64,000 nucleotides of DNA. It comes from Atopsyche davidsoni (taxonomy: Eukaryota; Arthropoda; Insecta; Trichoptera; Hydrobiosidae). The translations under genes and the position numbers were made by a program. This document shows, piece by piece, positions 1 to 11,911 of this stretch. The stretch covers positions 3,782,001 to 3,846,000 of the forward strand of contig JAILWY010000014.1 in assembly GCA_022113835.1 (NCBI GenBank). Reading direction: 5' to 3'. Under the pieces are notes generated by a model, which was given only the letters and a program-made list of their open reading frames with translations, was not told the DNA's origin and did not search any database. Numbering within the stretch: position 1 is the stretch's first letter; each line of letters starts with the position of its first letter.

Positions 1-854
1 TTTTACTATGGGGATGGGTATTTAATTTAAAATTGTAAATATAAAGTTTCTCTCCTCTTACCGCCACTGTGATTACAATTCCCGGAAACACGAGATACTC
101 CTGAGAAGTTTTTTGAAAAAGCGATTCTTTGTCAACAGTTTTTATTAATTATGGTAATTATGTGCTGTTTATCCGATAACACGAACCAACGTCTACACCC
201 AACAACTAAAATCTCTAGTAGACATGCAAAGTATTTATTTATTTCACAATAAACAAACAAATATACAGTTTCTGCGCAATCCATCACAAAGACATCGAAG
301 AAGGTAAAAATATATATTTTTTAATAAATATCTGTAATATTTTATAAAAGTCGTTTGCTTATATAACGGAAAATTACAGTTTGCCTTGTCGTGTCATTCT
401 TCCAATTAAACATGCCAGCAGAAGCTATTTTTTTGTATTCCTGTAACTCAAATGGCATATTTTTTTGGATCTCACACTTTCTGTTGCGGAAAAAAGTAAT
501 TCGGTTGATTGACTTGTAAATACTGAATTACCTATACATTTTTAATTAAACACCCACACTGCTAAAATAACAATGTGTTTTTGAAAGACTGCATAAATAA
601 GAAACGTCCAACAATAATATAACGAATGAAACGTGGGTTCAAAACTCACGCCTTCTTATTACCAGAGGCATGCAGTGTGTATTTTTATAACACATTGTAA
701 TTTATACATATAATATTTTTTATCAAAAGAATATTTAGTGATATACTTGTTTTTTTGGCTTGTCTACTAAATATCTAACGCAGGGGAAATCGTAAACCAG
801 GGAGCGCAATAAAAGTGTAATCACATTTTCACGGTAACACAAATTTACAATAAT

Positions 855-906
855 GTCGGGATTGTCCCCGACTTTGTTTTCACTGAAGAGGTTTTCTGGA
901 AACCTC
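855..906. repeat. Two adjacent short hairpins
   Basis: A 6-bp stem (GTCGGG 855-860 with CCCGAC 867-872) is followed 15 bases later by a 7-bp stem (GAGGTTT 888-894 with AAACCTC 900-906, 5-base loop). No function is recognised; the pair could be a structured transcript element or chance. Confidence 0.3.
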
Positions 907-3248
907 AACAATTGCAGACAATCATGTCAGATTTATAGCTTTATTGAATATTTGGAATGTATTCTCCTACTGTAAGTGCATTAGGCACGGTGGCAATTAA
1001 CGAAATGGTTTACAGCCCCAAAGCGCTGCGGGTCTTTCCTTTGGGACTCCCCAAAACCACGTAGGCACATTGTGCGGTTGCTACGAGAATGGACACGCAA
1101 AACGTCCTAAATTAAAGCTTAAATTGCTTTGTTTGAGAATATTCTAAAAAATAGTTTTTTTGTGCCCTTTGCTCTTCGCTTTGACTTGAACGCAAGTCGA
1201 GGGCTGTACTCTTAAAGCGTAAGTATTTCAATTTATAACACAACCCATGAAGCAAGTTATAAAATGTATTGATTCCAAAATAGGATAAAGTTACCACAAA
1301 ACCTTCGCGGTAAGATCACTTAGTACGGATTTCTGAATTCGACGGCGAGGCTCTTGTTTACCTCGTAAAGTTTTTACCACAATTTTATATCGAAAATGAA
1401 AATCAAAGCAGTTGCCCAAAGCTAACTAAAAACACGAATTGAATCACTCGAATTCACAGTAAAAAACGACCTTTTGAAGCTTCACGCATGAATCAATTTT
1501 ATTTACAACGGCTTTAAAGGTGTTGAAATTAATAAAAATCAAGGATTCCTGAGGTGTCTGTGAAATTAAAAAAACAATGCAACTAGAAAAATCAACAGCG
1601 GCGGCATTAATTATTTAGTATTCAACTATATGCAATTGGTTATAAGAAGCTAACTTATTTTAAAGTAGACTTTTTGCTTTACTGAAAGCAAAAGCTAGAG
1701 GAATCATATTTATCATTCAGACAATGCTCTTTCGTCTTTGCCTAATTTAGTTTTATATAAACTTTTTTATTGTTGTATTTTGTTGATTTGTTATATTTGC
1801 AAATCACTTGGCTTCAGTTTTTTGAGAACAATTTTTGCTTTGATGAATGAATGACTGGTGAATTATTACTCAACGTGATGTGCGAGAGTTATAGTAAAGG
1901 GTTAAGTATATAATATAACATATATGACTGTGTTATTGTAATCTTCTACACAGAGATTTAACCAGCAAAAGATTTTTTTTAAAGATGGGTTAGTAGCAAT
2001 AATTTAACTCAGTCAACTGCTTGTCTCGAGTCATATTTTATTTGTTTATCTTCGGTCTTAGATTTCAGACAAAAAATTCCCTTGACGATTGGCCCCGACG
2101 ACGCGAAGACAATGGCTTTCACAGAAAAACTGTAAAATGGTTGAAATTGCGGCTTTATGAGGCTGGGCACTTCACCGCAGCCTTGAGCATCCTCCGTCAT
2201 CATCCAGTTATGCCCAGAGCTCGAAGAAATAGTGCTGGACATAGCAGTATGTGCATAATCGAATGATCGATTGATTTCATCATTGGAATAAATAAGTCGA
2301 TATTGAGATAATTTAAATTATTGATTATCAATAATATACACTACAAGATAACCCCAACACAGGACAACTGCTGCTACACCCTAAACTACCACTTTAGCTA
2401 ATTACCCTCATAAATATAAAATCATTTGTGTTACATAGAATCGTTTCACAAAAATTAGCAATTATATCGAATACTCCATTTGTTAGGTACATTAAAATCA
2501 CATTACCTCTTACCACCCGAAAATCATTCTATCTCTTTCTAACAACCTCGCCTTCTAACAATTGTTTACCTAATCGCTTATTATTATATAAATTCTCACT
2601 CAGTTTGATAATGCCAACGTGAAAGGTTGGCGAAACCGGACACCAATAAAAATTTATATGTGGAAAAATCACTCAAGTATTTTACTTATTTAAAATATAA
2701 GTATCAATATAATGCTGTTAAACAATCTCTTCACTTACACACACGCCTATTAATTCCCAAGTCAAAAATAAGACAGTAAAGCAATAATTTTTTGGTAAAC
2801 ACTCTATCGTAAATGTAGATAAAACGACAATTTTTTTCTATTTCTTCGTGGTTGGATCGAGTAAGTCGATTTACCAATCGAATGTGCCCATCCTTATTTC
2901 TGAATTCTGCTGTAATTACTTTAGGTTTCGGCCTGGTCGAAAGACCCGACAGTTTCATGGACATGAGAGGACTCCTAAAATAGCCGATTTGTATGGATCT
3001 GTAAGTCGTTGAGTATGATTTATTGATGACACAAACACTTTTAAAAGATGCTTAACGGTTGAAAATCGTGCGCCTACAGTGTAAGCGGATATTTGAAAGA
3101 CTTTTTAATTAGTTGTAATAATTTTGTTTCAGGTTTGTCGCAAATCAAATTTGTGATTACGAGTACTTAAAAATGTTCCAAATATTTTAGAAGTAATATA
3201 CTTTACTTGTAACATTCTCATATCAAAATCTAAAAGTTGTTTTTGTGA

Positions 3249-3278
3249 ATACTTGAATAGATATTTCTATTCAAGTAT
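3249..3278. repeat. 13-bp perfect inverted repeat
   Basis: ATACTTGAATAGA (3249-3261) is followed by the loop TATT and its exact reverse complement (3266-3278). No gene is adjacent. It may be a foldback remnant of a mobile element. Confidence 0.5.
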
Positions 3279-3751
3279 AATAATTTGAACAATGTGAACA
3301 AAATATTGTACAACTTCAAACCTGTAAAATAATACTTATTGTCTTACTAAAAAAATCACATATCCAATCCAATTACATTGTCTCAATAAGTCGCTGTCTG
3401 TCAGGTCAGAAAATGAAATATTGGGATCATATTACCCATCTGACAACAACTTGTCACTCCCGTAATTGCATTTAATATATATGTAAATATATTTAAGGAT
3501 GCATTTACATTTACGTAAATTTACATTTAGTTTAATAATAACGAACAATACTAAAAATTTTGAACTTTATTATATAGTACACAATCACTGAAATTGTCGA
3601 TTTGCTTAAGAAAAATTATCAATGTTGGTTTTTTTTATAAATAGTATATAAGGTAAATTAATGATATTAGTATGCTATTGAGGAGGGAAGAAAACCCTTA
3701 AATGTCTGCTGTCACGTGAAGCCAGTTTTGTCCAGGCCGTTTATTTAGCAG

Positions 3752-3857
3752 ACATTTCACTCGGAGGCATTGTTCCAAGCCAGACGGCCAGCCTTCGGGG
3801 AGTCACGACGCGCCGCAGCCTGCAGAAGAGGCCCGGGAGGTCCGAGTGGCCTCCAAG
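3752..3857 (+). other. Candidate orphan exon
   Basis: A GC-rich 106-bp segment is bounded by a good acceptor (T-rich tract ending in TTTAGCAG at 3751) and a strong donor (TCCAAG|GTGAGG after 3857). All three frames are open through it. The third frame reads as a Pro/Glu/Ala-rich hydrophilic peptide ending EAREVRVASK. No family is recognised and no partner exons are visible nearby, so this could be an exon of a large gene extending beyond the window, a non-coding exon, or merely a GC island with fortuitous splice sites. Confidence 0.25.
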
Positions 3858-3954
3858 GTGAGGAGGCAGCTCCGGGCTCTCCAGTGACCTCAAAAGGGTT
3901 AAAAAAATCTTACGAAACAAAAAAAAAGTGGATATCTGATTGGCTAGGACCTTA

Positions 3955-4035
3955 CGAACATTTCTGTTTGTGAGTACTTTCGTCTTTCAAGGGTTTTTTC
4001 AGACCCTAGAATTGTGTTTCTGAAAGAGCGTTTGA
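3955..4035. repeat. Dispersed repeat, copy 1
   Basis: Contains CTTTCGTCTTTCAAG followed by a TTTTTTCAGA-type tract and, further on, GAGCGTTTGACAAA. A related arrangement recurs at 56545-56620, indicating a shared dispersed repeat of unknown class. Confidence 0.4.
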
Positions 4036-5139
4036 CAAACGAAATACTTTACTTTGGATTGGCTTACTTTGTTATATAAACGTAAAGTAATAGCTTATTA
4101 AAAATTAAGGCAGTTGCTCCCAGCCATTTAATTGCCTCTGGTGTCCAACCGGACACCACAGTCAGTCCATTACCGGACGAAATCGTGTCATTTAATTAAT
4201 TTAATTGTTACTTTATTTTTCTATATCGAAAGTTGATTTTTTTTACAGAGTATTAAAAAAAATTATAAATCATATTTTAATATTTTTTATTATTTAGTTA
4301 ACGTCCATTTTCAGGGTAAAATAAAATCTTGAAGATGTTGAAAAATTGGATAAAATTGCAATTTTTCAAAACCAAAGTTTGTTACAGATTTTTTTTTTTT
4401 TTAATTAATAAGACGCACATGGCTAATATTTTATCTTTTAATTCCAATTGAAAAAAAGACTTTTAAATGTTTAGGATACTTGGAAAATGTACCAGACGAA
4501 TCTCCAAATTCCTACACTTCAATCGGAAAAAAACATATTTATCATATTAATAGTAAATTTATAAGAAATAAAAATATATTGTGTTCGGAAGAAAAGATGT
4601 ATCAAACTTTTTGCATTTAAATGTTTTTGATTGGTGCAATCGATTTTTCGCAAAACGGACTAGAAAATGATCAAAAAAACTCGATTATGGGACCTAGACC
4701 CTTAAGATTTTTTTTTTGTACAACCGAAAGAGATCTATTCTGGTCTATGTTATGTATACATTAAAAAAAAAAATTGTTGATATTATCATATACAACCAAA
4801 TGTACCTGAGATGGATTAAAATTTGTTTTGAAATACTGATAATGAAGTATTTTTATTTTATTTATATTGATTTTAACGTGTAGCCAGTAGCCATAGTCAC
4901 TAAAAATTTTGCTTCGATTCAAAACTAATTTAAGCTTCATTAAGGTTTGAGTAGTTCGTACTTTGTATAAATTAGAACACGAAAAAGTGTACACGTAACC
5001 ATTTAACAGGTCTCTGTTAATTACACCTGAGTATTGAAATTCCTTTCGGTGACATCACAGCCAGGAGATCTTGCGTTAAAACAAAATGGGAGGCATTTAA
5101 AAGCTGAATCCAAGCATTTTTATGTAAAAACCTCTCTTT

Positions 5140-5310
5140 GTCGGCCTCGCCTTCAAAGGAACCCGAGCGCGTATCTCCGCCTTCTCGGATACTTTTACTT
5201 GTCGTTATTTTATCACCGACAGAACTTTAATCCTCCTCGGCCTCCGGCACGCCCGCTCGGGGTCCAAGACCGTCCGAGGACCGATTCTCTGAACAAACGG
5301 CTGTAAAATC
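5140..5310. other. GC-elevated island
   Basis: A short, clearly GC-richer stretch (CGGCCTCCGGCACGCCCG and similar) stands in AT-rich surroundings. An open frame covers it on the + strand but has no recognisable domain. It is a possible regulatory element or exon. Confidence 0.25.
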
Positions 5311-6799
5311 ATAAACAGATTTACAATAATGTTTTTATTTTTTTGCATTTGCCGCACGTGTCTCTCTGAAGGGTTTACACGGCCGTCATTTTACTGACAA
5401 CCACCGTAACGGATATTTTTCAAAAGTCCGTGGCCAGTCTAATAACTTCCAACCACAGGTACAAACTCAATTAAAAAAAATAATTTAGAAAAACAGGTTG
5501 AATGGAAATTCCAAATAATTAAATTAAATTAAATTAGAAACACTTTTTTGCTGTAATAATAATAATAATACTCGTACGGGGCGACGGCGTCTCCAAAAGT
5601 TTGTTTGATGTCTGAAGAACAATACAGCGTAGGAAAGTGGTAAAACTTTAACAGCAGTGGTGGCTGTAAATGAATAAACACGTAAACTTTTAAATAGGTT
5701 TTCAGCGAAAGTACAGAAAGTAAAACTTAATTACTCTTCAGTTATATTTTTTAGTTCAGCAATAACCCTGAAAAACGCCGGTTTGTGGATATAAAAAAGT
5801 TAACCGTTTGCAAGCAAATGGCAATGTGGAAAAAAATATTTTAAAAGATATATACTTACATATAAAGGTTATACAAACTTCAATTTTAAAAAAAATATAA
5901 ATTTGACTTGTTTATTTTAGAGATTTATATAAATTACATAGATATCATTAAACATTGAACAAATACGTTCATTTTGTTCATTAATATATTTTTTATTAAA
6001 TTAAGCTTTAAATTTACGTCACAAATGTAGTATGATAAATATTCAACGTGATTTTCCAGGTATAGTTTATATGCCATGAATGAAACTAGTTACTTTACTG
6101 GTACTTGTATTATGGGCTTGACATATTTTAATATAGGTTCTGTGAAAAGGCCATAAAGACCGACTTTAATTTAATATTAATCGTATAGAAATCAAAATGC
6201 ATTAACATGCAGATTATGTAATTAATCCAGTATTAGTAGAATTTTCAAGTTTATGATAAAAGTTACTTTTCTTATCACTAAAATTACGGCGGCACTTTAC
6301 TATGATTTATAATATTTGTATTTAAATGTATAAATATTAAAGAGTTTACAGTACATTAAATCATGTTGGAACTACATCATTTCGACATAAAGACTGCGTT
6401 TTACGATGTAAGCTAAATATTTGTATTACTCAGTAAACGAGAGACCTCAACGCGCTATGAGTGAAACCTGGGCGCTGATTAATATAGTAACAAATATATT
6501 CACATTTATCAGCCATACAATTATTTAGTGATCATACCTATATTAAAATCCTAGATATTCAAATACACAATGATTTATTAGCAAAATCTAAAAAATCGTG
6601 ATCCATAAAACATTCTGCATTTTTACTAATTTTTGCACTGATTATCACACGAGCCTTTCCACTAGCAAAAAATATTTTTATTTACTACTACTTACATTTT
6701 ATAACATAAAAAATACTTAGTACGAATATTCGCAAGTTTTTGTATTGAAAATTGGAAGATAACATAACGCTTGGAAGATAAAAACAATCTCTTTGATCA

Positions 6800-7040
6800 G
6801 GCCCGCATCAGCGATTTTGAAAATGTTGCCCCCCGGTCGTTGCACACCCTCAGTTATCTCGCCAGAGGTGCCAGTTAACTTATTGCTAAGTACCGGTTAG
6901 GTTAGATTAGGTGTCAGCTGCCAGGGCGGATTTTTCGAGCGCTGCCATTAACAAGGGAAATATTTGTTTATTATGGCCAGGGCGTACGTGATAATGGGCT
7001 CAATTTTCGCAGATTTTATACTCTATAATGCGCACGTAAA
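6800..7040. other. GC-elevated island with TTAGG units
   Basis: A complex-sequence island in AT-rich DNA. It contains TTAGG-TTAGA-TTAGG (6897-6911), close to the insect telomere unit, next to CAGCTG and CCAGGGCG motifs. No open frame of note crosses it. Its composition resembles a cis-regulatory module. Confidence 0.25.
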
Positions 7041-8699
7041 AATATTGGCTGTACACACAAATTTATAATTATATTCAGGAAAAAAATCATGCTTGGACTC
7101 AGTTATTTCTTACTGTTTTTTGCTTTCACTTTATTTAATGCATCTTGCAGAAAAACACTAAAAAACCGTTAGATCGGAAACATTCGTGCACAAAAATCTC
7201 ACCTTTATTATGAAATCGTATTAAAAAAAAAATTTGGAATTGATAATTTTATTTCTAGTATCAGTGAATAAAAGTACTTAGCAGAAAAGTGATACACGCA
7301 TAAACTACCTCACATACTTAATTTACAGTTGATATTTCACAGAAAAAATAATAGTATTATGTTCTTAGGTTCTTATATTTATAAAAGACAAATACCAAAT
7401 AAACAAGTTGACAGGCAAATGACTAAGAGATTTCCAACATTTTTTGTTGGCAACGAGTAAGTCCATGTCGTCAAAAGAGTTTCCACTCATAAGTATCTTT
7501 GAACCTTACACCTTTTGGATTGAACTATTAATTTTAAAAAATACACAATCTTTGAAAATTTTGACTGTCATAAAACATGCTTTACTGGATATATCAAGAC
7601 GGTTTTAAAGCTGAGATATTTTTAAACGTACAACTCAACGTTTATCGGAAATTTGCAATAACCATAAAATCTTACTACCTCTTTCTTCCATTACAAAAAT
7701 TAATTTTACCTACGCAGTGCCGGTCATAGTAAAACAAGGTGTCGTACAAAAGGTAATCACGAGCCGCCCTGTGGTTTTACAAACCCCCCAATTATCAAAA
7801 AAAGATCATCATTCAAAATGTATTAAAATCCTATCACCCTCAGCCGGTTTGCTTTGGTTTTTGTTTATAGGTTTTTTGCTTGTACACACCCCAGGAATTT
7901 AAAGTGTATTTAGGAGTGGATCGCGATGCTCCCTCGGGCATAAAAATGATCATTAAATAATGTTAATTTGTACTGGTGGTGGATTTTTGGAAATTAAAAA
8001 AATGTTTTGGTATTTTATTTGCCGAGAACATGACTTTTGATGCTTCCAATTAATACAGTGTTTGCGAAACATAATGGACATTTTTTTTTTAGTTCGACTC
8101 AGCCAATGATTGATGTTTTATTTAGATACAGTGCGTATTTATAGATAAACAGTATAAAAAGAAGAGAAAAATGTTAATGATATGCTAACTGTTAACAGTG
8201 CTTATATTTATAAATAATAATAAATGGAATTTTTAAATGTGCGAATGTCCAGACGTTTTTTCATATTTTGTGTATGGCTAGGATGCCATTTCACGAATTA
8301 CTTTCTAGTAAGATTAACAAATAAATATATAACATTTATATTATTTATGTTTGTGAGAACTTTTTGACGTATCTGTAATCAGTAATTTTTTTTAAATATT
8401 GTCAATTTTGCAGACTAAGCAGATGTTTTTTGTATGTGAGTGTATTTATTACAATTTGGTGGTATATCTTTTTATTAGGTTTATAACAATAAATTGCTAT
8501 AGATTTTTGAAGTCGCGTGAAGCGTGAAGTTAATGCATTGCATAACGGATATCAACAGTACACCAAGTGCAGTATTTTTACACATTATCTATTCTAACAG
8601 CCCTTGAAGCCTTAACAAAATTAAAAGTACTTAATTTTTACTTTTATTTGTAATACTTACATTTTCAACAAGTATGTTGAGCCAATCGATCAGAAGTTG

Positions 8700-8930
8700 T
8701 TTTGTATCCATATGATAGTTGATTTTGGCTTCGGGGGTTGAGAGCCACTGCGGCGTCGGAGGCTTCTCACCTGCAACACCCTAGGTGTAAATGGCGGTGG
8801 CGGGCTCGCTGTATTTAATGATAGCCCCACAGATTGGGGCGCATGTTAAATATTTGCTCTGGGGGCGTGCCTCGGCCGGGGCCCCGGGGGCTGTGGAGAC
8901 TCGGGTACAAACCAACTTCTGCATTTATCT
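8700..8930. other. GC-elevated island
   Basis: A GC-rich patch including GGCCGGGGCCCCGGGGGC near 8875, flanked by very AT-rich DNA. No convincing coding potential is seen on either strand. It is a possible regulatory element. Confidence 0.25.
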
Positions 8931-9419
8931 GATACACATGAAATCGATGTTATCTTTAAAACACGTGTAAATGTTGTATACAGTATTACAATTGTAAAAT
9001 ATTTAAAAAAATAAAAAATTGCGAACGATTTTAGGTACATTTTTACAGCATTGCGATCGACGTAATTTTACCACATCAGATATAAATTTGAGTGAAATCT
9101 CAGTTTTATTGTAGATTATTGATATTTAGTTTGTATATTATACAAAATACATCAAATAAATAAAAGGATTATTTACAAAAAAAATTGTTTAATATTAAAA
9201 GACTTTTCAAGTCACAAAAAGTCACTTTTATTGTAACACGCGAAGTCGTTATTATCTGGCATAAATGTATTGAGTAAAAAATCTTGTATAATCCGATACA
9301 AGGTGTTTTTTTTTTGTTTATAATATCTACATATACATATTATATTATAGGGTTTTTTTTTAATAAATAGCCTTGAAATGAATGATTTGACTTTGTTATT
9401 TACCCCGATATCCCTAAAA

Positions 9420-9620
9420 ATCAGAGCGGCTGGCGGCAGGTGTTGCGGCCAATTTCGGCACAAATTGCCTCCCTCCCTGCCTCCCCCGGCAGGTAGTCCT
9501 CGCCTCTCTCGTGAAGCCTTCTTCTCACCCCTCCCCCATTTCGTCTCCAGCATCATCAAGATTTAGCACCGAATTCAATCAAGAAGCGGCCGCCGCGCCA
9601 CTCAGATGTGTGCTTAAATT
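9420..9620. other. GC-elevated island
   Basis: A C/T-rich and GC-rich patch (CTGGCGGCAGGTGTTGCGGC near 9430, GCGGCCGCCGCG near 9590). It holds an E-box/T-box-like CAGGTGTT. Frames crossing it have low-complexity composition and no known domain. Regulatory use is an inference only. Confidence 0.25.
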
Positions 9621-11091
9621 TAAATTTAGATGACTCCTACAGAACTGGATATGTTGCCTGTGTTATTTTCACCAATTTAAAGTGCGTACGCACATGCAAA
9701 AATAATTTAAAAAAAATTATAAATTAATTCGGGGAATTGGTAGGGTGTGTGATGGTGATAGTCACGAAGCATACTTCAAGTACTTTCACCTCAAGTCCTA
9801 AAAAAATTGATGGCGGTTCTTGCAAGCTGCTTACTAAATCTTAAATTTATTTTAAGAAATAGAGCAAAATTTTCCATACCTTGGTGGTTAATATTTTACT
9901 GATTCTCTGTGCAAAATTAAAAATCTCTTGTTTTTCGGGATATCTTTTTTAAAAGCTTTATCTAATAATCAAAATATATAACTTTGGTAAAATGATATTC
10001 TTTATACATTTGTGAGATACCTTTTACTATGCATTTACATATTGAATTTATAAAATAAATAAATCTGAAAGACATTCTGTTTTCTTTAAAAAAAACAGGA
10101 GTTCTGTGGTAGTTTTTGTGCTCTACCAACAACAATGCACCAAGATCGAACGAGGCGTCATTTCATTTCCTACCTTTTTTCAATGATAATAAAACATAAT
10201 CGGCTCTTGACACGTGCGTCATTAAAAAAATACGAAAAAAGTTGGACGTCAACAAACTGATTTGTCTATAATTTAGTCATTGTCTGCGATTTACTGGTGT
10301 TTAAAGATATCAACGTATAAATAAAAAATATGGCCTATAATATTTTTTATTTCTCTGTTAGTTCTGAACAATTTTATGGCAAAAATAACCCCACTAAAAT
10401 TACAGCAAACTGTTCTGAATATCTTAAATCATTTAATAAATTAATATTAGCGATCTTGACACAGTAAAGTTCAAGATTTAAAGTGCAGTAGATATTAAAT
10501 TTTTTACCACAAATCCAATTGCAAAAATTGTCCAAAAATATATCAACAGAGCATGGAAATTCTGACATCTTGCATCCGCATTTTCAGCAATGTAACTTGC
10601 ATAAAGCGACTATCATTTTTAGTGATAGTTTTAGTGATAGTAAATGTGATAGTTGCCGAAGCTTTCGGAGATTTCATTTCCGTCAGCAGGAGAACAGAAC
10701 AAAGGACCTATATCAAGGCGCGGGTGCAGTGTCTGCGCAAACGAGAATTCGGTACAAAAAACAAAAAAAAAAACAGAAGGAGCCGCGCTGATGGGTCCAG
10801 TGATAAAGCAGACCCTGCAGCAGCCCCATGGGCATGGGAGGCTGTGCTTAGTGATGGGAACTTTCAGTTGCGGCTACATCGATTGTTAGCTACTAAATTT
10901 TAATAAAAAAATAATGGAATGGAATTAAACAAGTAAATTTGTATATTTGCATAATTTTTCAGTACATTCTTCACCTGTTATTTTATTTAATAATATATGG
11001 CTGTAGTTACAAATGTAAACTTTCAGTAGCAGCTATATTGGTTGTTAGCTACTAAATTTCAATCAGAGAATACTCGGTGGGAATTAAACAA

Positions 11092-11911
11092 CTCTCCTCA
11101 CAGGAAGTTGGCGACCATCTTACTGAGCATATACAGGATGTCCAAAGAGAGCATCGGGTATTTGTTAGTTCAGTAAAACAAAAACTACTAGTAATCAAGT
11201 ATTTTTTTTTAATTGTTGATTATAAGAATACAAAATGGAAAATTATTTCAAAAAGATGTTGTTCTCCAAATGGTGACGGTTACGCTGCTGGCATTCTTAT
11301 AATCTGAAACGAAAATTGCTGATAATACGCTGACACATAGCCCTCGATATTGCTGCCCCATTTCTGGCCTGATGTTTTGTTTCAATTCCGTTAGGTTCGT
11401 CGGATTATTCTCATAAACCCTACTTTTAAGGTATCCCCGTACGAAATAGTCAAGAGGGCTAAGGTCGGGGCTTCTGGGAGGCCAGTTGATGTTACCTCCA
11501 CGTGAAATGATCTTATTAGGAAATAATTCGTTAACAACTTCAATTGATTGATTGGATGTATGGCAAGTGGTCCCGTCTTGTTGGAACAACGGTCACTATT
11601 CACATTCACCCAATACTCTTTTTGGACACTAGTGTAGTGGGTCCTTGAATCCTACTGCACCGCAATTGCAAATGGAAAAGTCTGCGTATTGCTGCTGACC
11701 AATAACATTATTATATAATCCTTTCCTTACAACGTTCTGGCGTTTAGATCTGATACTCCTTCTGTAGCAGGCTTCAGAAACAATAGCAGGAGTCCTTCAC
11801 CTCGACAAGGTACTTCCAGAGCACATCCCTCCCGAATCATTCCAAGTCCACTTCTCCATCACCGCTCCTTTACAAATGCTCAGGGTACAGAATGGCAGCC
11901 ATGCACAAGCT
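11092..11911 (-). mobile_element. Composite retroposon copy A, 8-bp TSD
   Basis: The insert is flanked by the direct repeat TTAAACAA (11084-11091 and 11912-11919), and the interrupted tandem-repeat unit outside it is otherwise continuous, so both ends are well defined. On the minus strand its terminal part (GGTCGCCAACTTCC-like, then GAGGAGAG) matches the last codons and 3' end of the LINE copies at 57985-58330 and 61975-62205. The rest (reverse complement of 11650-11911) matches copies at 14205-14450 and 63055-63290. It looks like a non-autonomous element using a LINE 3' tail. A mariner element has since inserted into it. Confidence 0.65.
11134..11634 (-). mobile_element. Internally deleted mariner-family element
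   Basis: About 500 bp lie between TA dinucleotides, with imperfect terminal inverted repeats (TGTCCAAAGAGAGCATCGGG at the left; TGTCCAAAAAGAGTATTGGG on the other strand at the right). The minus-strand frame 11589-11248 encodes the C-terminal part of a Tc1/mariner transposase: FQQDG with the second catalytic Asp, then about 36 residues, then WPPRSPDLSPLDYF with the third Asp, and GYLKSRVY. The N-terminal DNA-binding region and first Asp are gone, with only about 45 bp remaining between the right terminus and FQQDG. It cannot mobilise itself. It sits inside retroposon copy A, so it is the youngest layer of this stack. Confidence 0.8.

Noticed and set aside
590..690. B-box-like GGTTCAAAACTC as a tRNA gene
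   Set aside because: No cloverleaf or A box at the right distance; at most a SINE scrap.
9570..9600. EcoRI- and NotI-like sites close together, suggesting a cloning linker
   Set aside because: The surrounding sequence is continuous with a GC-rich island, and no other vector sequence is present.
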